From Trichoderma breve (taxonomy: Eukaryota; Ascomycota; Sordariomycetes; Hypocreales; Hypocreaceae), in the NCBI RefSeq assembly GCF_028502605.1, contig NC_079233.1:2542001-2606000 (forward strand): 64,000 nt of DNA, read 5' to 3'. The notes under the pieces were generated by a model. The model searched no databases and was not told where the DNA came from. It saw nothing but the letters and a program-made list of their open reading frames with translations. Both the position numbers and the translations under genes were made by a program. Below, piece after piece: positions 55,864 to 64,000 of the stretch; the first letter of the stretch is position 1; every line of letters starts with the position of its first letter.

Positions 55864-57889
55864 ATGGGCCAGCCAGATTTGAATGAGAAGGATGAGAGGG
55901 GTCTGCAGTCCGTGTCTTCGTTCCGCCCTGGAGCGACGAGCGGTGTGCTGGAAGACTATGCAGACCCTGATGTCCAGAATGAAGCTGAATCGACTCACAA
56001 GGGAGAGTTTGGCACGAAGCGTGACCTTGTAAGTCGCTGACTTTTCGTCTTTGACACAAAAAGAGTGTTTGACTGATTAAGATTGTCGACAGAAACCCCG
56101 CCAGGTTTCCATGATTGCTGTCGCCGGAACTATTGGTACTGGTCTTTTTCTAGGTTCTGGTGCTGCATTGGTTAATGGCGGCCCTGTGGGCTTCTTCCTT
56201 GGCTACACCATTGTCGGCTGCTTGGTTGGCATGATGATGTACTGTCTGGGTGAAATGTAAGTCTGGTTACGAACATGTTCCATGTCTTTCTTGTGTGGTG
56301 CTAATCTTGAGTCTATAGGTCCGTCTATTCACCAAACATTGGCGGTTTCATCGAGATGGGCAACAAGTACATCGCTCCCGAAGCTGGGTTCGCGATGGGC
56401 ATCAACTACATCCTACAGACTGGCCTTGCTATCCCCACAGAGATCACAGCTACTGCCGTCATGATCAGCTACTGGGATCATGTCTCAGATCACGTATCGG
56501 CATATATCGCGGCCTTTTTGATCCTAAGCATCGGTATCAATCTCCTCGGCGTCAAATACTTTGGCGAGATTGAGTTTGTATTTGCCTGCATGAAGGTGTT
56601 AATGCTTATCGCCCTCATCCTATTCGGCTTGATAGCCGATGTTGGCGGCGTCAATGGTGTATACACTGGCGGTCGCTACTGGCGAGATGAGCCATTCAAT
56701 GACTCGTTTGCAAACTTAACACCAGTGTCCCTCTCACGGTTCCTCGGATTCTGGAAAGTCCTTACTCAAGCTGCTTTTGCGTTCGGCGGTATCGAAGGTA
56801 TTAGCGTACTTGCCGGTGAGGCGCACAACCCCAGGAAGACGATGAGAAGGGCAGTCAGAACAGTCTTCTACCGAATTGGTAAGTGAAAGAACCTAGAGTA
56901 CCAAGAAACTTCTCACTGACATTCTCTTATAGTTGGATTGTACCTCCTTACTGTATTGATGATCTCCCTCAATGTCAGCCAACACTCGCCAGCGTTGCTC
57001 GACGCAGTCGCCCAGGGCGGTAACACTGCGGCATCATCGCCTTTCGTTGTCATTTGTCAGCAAACCGGCGTCAAAGTTCTCCCAAGCGTTATTAACGCTG
57101 TGGTAAGTAACTGAGGATCTCGAGCTATGGACGGCTTAGACTCACATATGAGTTCAGGTTATGACGTCTGCACTCTCATCATGTAACGAAAACGTCTTCG
57201 CTGTAGCGAGAACGCTGCTCGCGCTATCTCGACAAAGTAAGAAGACTCTTGTTTCAACGGCCTTGGTGGCAGCTGATCACTGGATACTAATCTTTTCGAC
57301 CTAGGATCTATGCCTCACTGCTTCCTCAAGACAAGTCGCTTCGGCACACCCTTTTGGGGCGTTCTGGTATCTTTCTGCTTTGGGCTATTGGCTTTCCTCT
57401 CCGTCTCCAACGGCTCTGCTCAAGCTTTTATCTGGCTTTCAAACTTGTCAGGTAATTAATCTCTGAGATCTCATTGTATATTCATTGACTGACACTTTGA
57501 CCTTAGCTCTCAGCAGTTTGATTGCATGGATCTCCATCTGTGCCTGCTTTGTCAGATTTTATCGTGCTCTGGCAGTTCAGGGCATTGATAGAAGAAACCT
57601 TGATCTCCGAGGATGGTTCCAGCCATACATGGCTTGGATTTGCATCGTCCTTTTTACAATCATCCTATTCTTCAATGGGTTCCAGGCTTTTATCCACAAA
57701 TTTTCCGTGTCCGGCTTTTTCGCTTCCTATGTAACGCTGCCAGTGGTTGCTTTGGCATTCTTTGGGTTCCGAATCTACCTGTGGCGGACTGGAAAGGCAT
57801 ATGGATTGACTAATCTCAATGAGATTAATCTTGGCAATGGGCCAGCCAAGGCTCTGCGTGGTACTCGGTATGATCTTGGGTCGTCATGA
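55864..57889 (+). CDS. Amino-acid permease, YAT family (APC superfamily)
   Basis: Proton-coupled amino-acid uptake at the plasma membrane, 555 aa in seven exons: 55864-56028, 56093-56256, 56319-56878, 56933-57102, 57158-57236, 57305-57451 and 57507-57889. The N-terminal 55 residues are hydrophilic and acidic. Span 1 carries the family motif IAVAGTIGTGLFLGSG. Then come GEMSVYSPNIGGFIEMG, GEAHNPRKTMRRAVRTVFYRI (a family signature with conserved Glu), SSCNENVFAVARTLLALSRQ and RFGTPFWGV. Around ten to twelve hydrophobic spans are visible. The last span is followed by a short tail without a PDZ-like end. The substrate cannot be told from sequence. It may import the nitrogen-containing substrate or product of the local pathway, or be unrelated. 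Confidence 0.94.
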
Positions 57890-59102
57890 GTACAAGGGCC
57901 GTAACAGTTTGAATAATGAGATAACATAATGTTAAGCTAGTTGAGATTGTAATAAAACTACAATATGATATAGTACGGGTGCATTCTAATAGCAAAGTAA
58001 AGGATAAAATTTGTATTGACCAAGAGTTGCCATCTTTTTCAAAATTATCGCTCAATAGGAGAGTTTCTCACGAAACTAATCCGGTTTTCTTCAATGGGGC
58101 TATCACAAAGTGCCTGCATGTATTACAGCTACTAAGACTGCGGGGTCGGAATACGAAATCACCAACCAGTGGTGCGATCTTCATGTCATTACCCTCTTGG
58201 ATTGTGATATTGAGTAAACTGGGGCGAAGTCGGATGTAATCCCCATGCTCGCGCCCGGCTCGGCATTCCTAGGCACTTTGCAACCGTTAGGCATCTTGCC
58301 AAACATGATAAGAGATACTACATAACTTCCCCCGCTTCTACAGACGATGTTCCGTATCCCGATCGTTCCACGGGCGCTTGATATGAATTGGGCAGTTGCC
58401 TATCTTAAGTGGAAGCAGCGGATAGTTTTGGAGGACAAAAAGTTCCACCAGGTCTACCTCGCACCGCATGCAATCTGTTGTCATACGTCAGAGTTAACTC
58501 TGCGCATGATTTCTAGCCCGGTTCTTTGAATTGAAGGCCAAAGTAGGAGAGACTTGGCTTCAATGATAATTTCAGTTGACCGCTAGAATAATACAGTTGT
58601 GCCGAATGTCTGATGAAATCATAGATTCAGATCTAAGAGATCTTTATTGCACCCCGCCAATCATGAAACCCTCCTATAGATTCGATGCCTCTGAGAAAGA
58701 GGGGCAAGAAACACGTTGTGACGGTAATGTGGCCGACTGGGGTTGCAGCAATTTATCCAAGGGGTATAACCCGGCATATGCAAATTGGTAATGCACCTCC
58801 CCTCTTGGTCTGAGACATGCTCATCAAAATCCACAGCAAAATGTCTCACGGCATAGAATGCAGTTGCGGCATGAATTCCGGAATGATTTTTTCGCATTGT
58901 TGGCCCGACGGCTGGTAACTTTAGTGATAAGACATGGACGATGTAACGCAAGGAATTGAAATGGGGATACCGAGACTTGAGGGGTTGCTGGGATAGGCAG
59001 AAACAATGGAATACATATGGAGTCATGATGGCAGCATCTTTGGTGTTGGATGCTCTCCATGTGTCTCGGTTTGTTGCTAGTATAGTAAGAGACAGTGGCA
59101 GT
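57890..59102. other. Intergenic region, 1.2 kb
   Basis: Between the permease and the GH92 gene. Two short frames near 58.3-58.8 kb look like chance. No TATA box is obvious before 59103. Confidence 0.5.
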
Positions 59103-61692
59103 ATGGCGAAATTAAACCAAGCTGCCAAGGCTGTTGGCCTACTTTATGGACTTACAGCTACTACGCAGGTTCAAGCCGCCTCATTTGATCCCTTGACACA
59201 CGTCGACCTTCTCATTGGCAGCAGCAATGGCGGCAATGTATTCCCAGGAGCTACTCTTCCTTTTGGCATGGCTAAGGCTGTAGCCGATACGAATAGCGGC
59301 AGCAACCAAGGCGGGTTTACTCTGGATGGCTCGTCAGTCACCGGTTTCAGCGTCATGCACGACTCTGGCACTGGAGGCTCGCCGTCACTTGGTAATTTCC
59401 CACTATTTCCGTATACTTCCTGCCCAGGCGGCGAAGTAGACGGTTGTTCTTTTCCTAAGAATGACCGTGTCAAGTTCGGCAGCTTCTCCAATGAGAGCGT
59501 TGTCGCGAAGCCGGGCTACTTTGGGATAACCCTTAACAGCGGACCCAAGGTTGAGATGACAACATCTCAGCATGCGGCGCTATTCAAATTCACTTTCCCC
59601 AATGCAGGCCCAGACGATATACCACTTATCCTGCAAGACTTGACGGATCTTTCAAATTCGAGACAAGACAATGGCACCGTGAGTGTGGACGGAAAGACTG
59701 GCCGCATTACTGGCAATGCCATTTTCGTTCCCAGCTTTGGCACCGGCACGTATAAGTTGTACTTTTGCACAGATTTCTCAGGTGCCGAAATATACGACAA
59801 TGGCATCTTTGTGAACTCACGCGCCAGTTCCGATGTCAAAGATCTTACCATCTCGCGCTCTATCAACGGCTACCCGTTGCCGGGCGGTGCTTTTGTCCGC
59901 TTCGCCAGTGCTCAAGAGCCCATATATGCTCGTACTGGTGTCAGCTTCATTAGCAGTGCGCAAGCTTGCTCCAACGCGGAGAAAGAAATTACTAAATGGG
60001 ATCTCAACAAGTACGCCAATGAGGCCGCCAATATCTGGCGGCAGAAACTTTCCCCCATCACTATCAAGGCTGGTAATGGTGTGAGCGAGGACTACATCAA
60101 GTCATTTTACTCGGGAATCTACCGCACGCTCGTCAACCCTCAAAATTATACTGGAGAGAATCCTCTCTGGAACGATGGCGAGCCATACTACGACTCCTTT
60201 TATTGTATTTGGGACTTGTTCCGATCTCAGATGCCCTTTATGACTATTCTGGATCCTGCGGCTCTTACGGAGCAGATCCGTTCGCTGATATCCATCTATG
60301 AGAACTTGGGATGGCTGCCTGATTGCCGTATGAGTCTCTGTCCGGGCTATACCCAGGGTGGCTCAAACGCAGACAACGTCCTGGCAGACGCCTATCTCAA
60401 GGGTCTCAAAGATGGAATCGATTGGGAAAAGGGCTACGAGGCTGTTGTTAAAGATGCAGAAGTTGAGCCCTATGCCTGGTCCACGAACGGTAGGGGAGGC
60501 ATCGACTCGTGGAAGAAGCTCAATTACGTTCCCGTACAAGATTTTGACTACAAGGGTTTTGGAACCATGACGCGCACCATCAGTCGCACTCTTGAGTACA
60601 GCTACAACGACTTTTGCATCTCTCAGATTGCTGGAGGGTTGGGTAAAAAGGGAGACCAAGAGAAATACATTGAATCTAGCGGCAATTGGCAAAACCTGTT
60701 TAAAGCTGACCAGACTTCGTTCTTCTCTAATGGGACCGACACTGGGTTTACGGGCTTCTTCCAAGCTAAGTTCTTGAACGAAACTTGGTTCACACAAGAT
60801 CCATTGATGTGCAGCAACTTGGATTCTAGGAGCGTATGCTCGCTTCAGAACTCGGGGGCTGAGACATTCGAGAGCAGCACTTGGGAATACGGCTTGTAAG
60901 TTCTGAGTTTTTCTTTCTCAAGGAACTTACTATTTGCTTTGTGCAAAAGAATTTTAGACTAACTCAAACTCTCTATAGCTTCGTTCCACACGATCAGGCC
61001 AGTCTGCTTAACCTTTATGGTGGCTCTGACGCTTTTGTCAGCCGTCTATCTTATATGCACGACCAAGAGATTACATAGTAGGCGATTTTCAATGACACTT
61101 ACCTGGTACTTTTAACTAATAATGTCTCAGTATCGGCAACGAACCCAGTTTCCTTACTGTCTTCCAATACCATTATGCCGGCCGACCAGCCTTGTCCGCT
61201 GAACGCAGCCATTTCTATATCCCCAAGTTCTTCGCCCCTACACCAGATGGGCTGCCAGGTAACGATGACAGCGGCGCCATGGGCAGTTTTGTTGCCTTCT
61301 CCATGATGGGCCTATTCCCGAATCCTGGTCAGGATGTCTACCTCATTATTCCACCCTACTTTGAGAGTGTTAGCATCAAGAGTCCAATTACAGGGAAGAC
61401 TGCAACTATTCGCAACGTCAACTTTGACTCCACTTACAAGAATGTGTATATTCAAAAGGCTACCTTGAATGGCAAGCCTTATACGAAGAATTGGATTGAT
61501 CATAGCTTCTTCCTTGAAGGAAAGGAGCTCGTACTCACTCTAGGTAGCAAGGAAAGTTCATGGGGTACTAGGGTGGAGGATCTGCCGCCGAGTTTGAGCC
61601 CTTACAACAGTAGCAGCGTTGCTCACACTTCTGCGCCAGCCAAACGATCTTATCGACCGCGCTTTGACAGTGGAGGGATGATGTTTCATTGA
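59103..61692 (+). CDS. Secreted GH92 alpha-1,2-mannosidase
   Basis: Exo-acting, calcium-dependent alpha-mannosidase that trims mannose from glycans or mannans. Three exons: 59103-60895, 60979-61077 and 61131-61692; the product is 817 aa. The ATG at 59103 gives a signal peptide (LLYGLTATTQVQA near 13-25); the frame is open further upstream, with in-frame ATGs near 59025, so the start is probable, not certain. The N-terminal beta-sandwich begins DPLTHVDLLIGSSNGGNVFPGATLPFGM. The (alpha/alpha)6 domain carries IWDLFRSQMP, then NEPSF with Glu635 as general acid and GNDDSGAMGSF with Asp676 and Asp677 as the base/calcium region. The C-terminal beta-strands continue to KNWIDHSFF. The last 30 residues are Ser/Pro-rich. 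Intron 2 uses a GTAGGC donor. The end converges with the ferric reductase gene 261 bp away. Confidence 0.95.
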
Positions 61693-61953
61693 GTTAGATG
61701 GGGCAGATTTGTAGCTACCTAATAGCACAGCTTCAATCCTTTGAATATCACATCACGAAGTCTAGATTCTCGGCTTATCATATGCAATGCTCTTCGTGAT
61801 ATGTATATACACGCGTTAAGTGAAATTTGAAAGTTATGACTTTTTAATTCTTTAAGTCCCGTAATGTATAGCCTATAGAGTATATCCACCCAATGTTCAT
61901 ACGCCTCATAAAATCCCTAGTACGCCGCTCTACCGCCGCTTTAGTCCCTGTTT
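61693..61953. other. Convergent 3' flanks of GH92 and ferric reductase
   Basis: 261-bp AT-rich gap between two stop codons. No gene or structured element is seen. Confidence 0.5.
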
Positions 61954-64000
61954 TTACCAAACAAACATTTCCTCAAATAGTTCAACATCAATGTGATCCT
62001 TGTGCGTGTGTCTAATCACGGCCTGCCGCGTTGTGTCGGCAATTTCTGCCGGACCGCAGACAAAGACGGCTGTCTTGCCTTGGGAGCTAGTGACAAAGGT
62101 GTCAACCACGGCGTGGATGTCAGGTCGTGATTTCTTGAATCTAGGATCGGCGATGCTGTTTCCAGCCTCTTCTGTCTTGGGTGTGGCGTTGGGAGAGTCT
62201 GACGTGATGTAGAATTCCATGTTAAGCCTTGATGCTGCCAGCGCAGACCCTTCAGTGGCGCGAAGATCGTTGGCAAGTACATCTCGAACGAAACCCTCGT
62301 CTCGCACGATCCATGCCAAACGAACCTTGGGAGGCGTTTGTGATTCCTTCTGGTCCTCAAAGAACTGGCGGAGATAGGGCAGCACTGTGGTGATGCCACT
62401 ACCACCAGCAATGAAAAGAACCTCGTCAAAGTGATCAAGACGAGCAGGCGTACCGTAGGGGCCTTCAAGGAAGGTTCTAACGCGAAGAGGGCCAGATTCG
62501 CTCTTGCTAATCAATCTGTCTCGCAGTCTTCGAGTCATTCCATCGCGAGGACGAATCATGAAGGTCATGTATGAGTCACCCGGCTCAGAGCTCAGCTCTG
62601 TAACACGAGGAGACCGTGTGCCAGCCTCCTTGTCGCTGGGTTGGTCGCTGCTGCTTCCGTATGACGGGATATCATCGATTTGTTTAGATCTTCCAGCCAG
62701 AGTGAAGGGGTGAGACTCCCAGAAGTGCAAACTGGGGAAGTATACGAAGTAGTAAGTTCCCGGAGTTTGGTGAGCGGCGTTGATTGAAGGCTTGACCTGT
62801 AGACGGATCATGCCAGTCTCTTCGCTATAGCTGGCCAATGCAAGAGAACCTTGTCCGAGGAAGGTCTTGTAGTTCATGGCAATGACACGCAGCATGCGGA
62901 GGAAATGGTCGCCAGCCCACAAGCCAACACAAGCCCATACCCAGACTTTATACATGCCTTTGAACTGATCCTTGATGTGGCTGACATGCTGTTAGCAGAT
63001 GAAAATACCAGAGTAAGGAAGCTAGATGACTTACTAAAACAGAGCAGCAAGGAAGACAGCTGCCAGGGAAGCATGGGCAGCCTTGAAAAACTCATAGATT
63101 CGGCTACGAAGAGGAGCAAAAGCAAAAGCTGCGCCAAGACTCAATGAGATAACCATCTGTGGTTTCTGTAAGTACCCGTGTAAAATAGATTGAATGCAAA
63201 TTGACAACTTACAAGAAGTCCATAACGGAAAGTAGGATCAGTACGCAGCTCCTCATGGTATCCATCCCATCCTTGTTCTTTTGGTCATATTAGAAATGAT
63301 TTCTTTGTGGTATCTTGACTAAATGTGCTTACCGTTGACATAGTAGGCTGAGAAAATAATACCGTGGCAGATGCCTTCGATAGTGAGGATCAGGGCCAGC
63401 CAGCGATGAAAGATGCTAAATGTCCTGTAGCTCCATCCCGTGGCGTAGATGAGGATGTTGGCTCTTCCACTGAAAAGAAAGATGAATGGCAGCTCAGCCG
63501 TCATGAAGATACCGAGTCGATCAGCGAGAATTCGGCAGACCTGTCCTGGAACAGTTTTATAGCTGATGGCTATGTTAGAACAATACCATAGTAAAGGAGT
63601 AAATTGGGAAAACATACTAAATGTTACCAGTGAAGACAGGGTAGTGGAAAGCCAGCATGAAAATTTGCGTAATGATGTAGCCAGCAATGACCAAGGATTG
63701 CAGACGGAGAGGAACGGTGAACCATCCCAAGGGCTGATGATGGTGGTACGAGAATGTAGGGGCCATCATAAGGTTGCGATGGAACCAGCCCTTAAATTTT
63801 GCCGGCGCATTATTCTTTCGTACTGGTTGACTGGAGCGTTTCACTGGAAGTAGTGCGATAGCGTGGCTGATTGTGGCCAGAGCCAGCACCAATCCCCAGT
63901 AACCGTATGGGATCCATCTATCATCATGCACCTGTTAGCGGAAGGGGGTGGTGAAGGAATATTGTGTAAAGGTAACGTACCGTAGTTTCTGGTGGTATAC
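61954..64000 (-). CDS. Ferric reductase transmembrane protein, 5' end outside the window
   Basis: Plasma-membrane metalloreductase of the FRE/Nox-like family, moving electrons from NADPH through FAD and heme to extracellular ferric or cupric ions. Visible exons are 64000-63981 (partial), 63917-63628, 63569-63333, 63277-63213, 63156-63035 and 62980-61954, about 650 aa. The N-terminal part lies beyond the right edge. The ferric-reductase domain has heme-ligand histidines in FHRWLALILTIEGICHG and in AAHASLAAVFLAALFYH. The FAD-binding motif is HPFTLAGR. The NADPH-binding part has FIAGGSGITTVLPYL and VFVCGPAEIADTTRQAV. The C-terminal EEMFVW matches the usual aromatic terminus. Iron regulation is likely for the family; no GATA-type site can be judged because the promoter is outside. 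Confidence 0.93.

Noticed and set aside
58347..58791. Two short plus-strand frames upstream of GH92
   Set aside because: 60 and 71 codons, no recognisable domain and no consistent splicing into the GH92 gene.

Overview
The window is nuclear DNA of a filamentous ascomycete (Pezizomycotina, most likely a Sordariomycete close to the Hypocreales). The evidence is short spliceosomal introns of 50-110 bp with GTAnGT donors and CTAAC/CTGAC branch sites, fungal-type gene families (Zn2Cys6 regulator, ABCC transporter, YAT permease, ferric reductase), a lysine/alanine-rich histone H1 and an intron-containing tRNA. Species cannot be named from the sequence alone. Exon chains were worked out by hand: every junction given has GT/AG ends and keeps the reading frame.

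Left half (about 1-30.5 kb): conserved housekeeping genes separated by unusually long stretches without convincing genes. In order: mitochondrial asparaginyl-tRNA synthetase (minus), a microbial-type PARG/DUF2263 protein (plus), COPII coat protein Sec24 (minus), histone H1 (plus), a proline-rich protein with NPF/DPF motifs (plus), Golgi protein Sys1 (minus) divergent from cytochrome oxidase assembly factor Coa6 (plus), and an intron-containing tRNA with an AGC (Ala) anticodon (minus).

Right half (about 32-64 kb): accessory metabolism. In order: a small secreted protein with a lysozyme-like signature, a 15-exon ABCC-type ABC transporter, an intracellular GH43 beta-xylosidase, a relic of a copia-like LTR, a secreted type-B carboxylesterase, two convergent aldehyde dehydrogenases, a short-chain dehydrogenase, a Zn2Cys6 transcription factor, a YAT amino-acid permease, a secreted GH92 alpha-mannosidase and the 3' part of a ferric reductase gene that runs off the right edge.

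The block from the esterase to the permease (about 42.3-57.9 kb) has an esterase, two aldehyde dehydrogenases, an SDR, one regulator and one uptake permease. Together with the flanking sugar hydrolases and exporter it looks like a substrate-utilisation or detoxification neighbourhood, which is an inference. No polyketide synthase, NRPS or terpene synthase backbone is present. Non-coding signals of note are a perfect 12-bp inverted repeat carrying outward TATA boxes before the PARG-like gene, a 15-bp inverted repeat downstream of histone H1, repeated GTACCGGTAC palindromes, a dispersed TACGGAGTA motif, a cluster of GGACGA motifs, and a tRNA whose body looks Pro/Gly-like although anticodon and G3:U70 say alanine.
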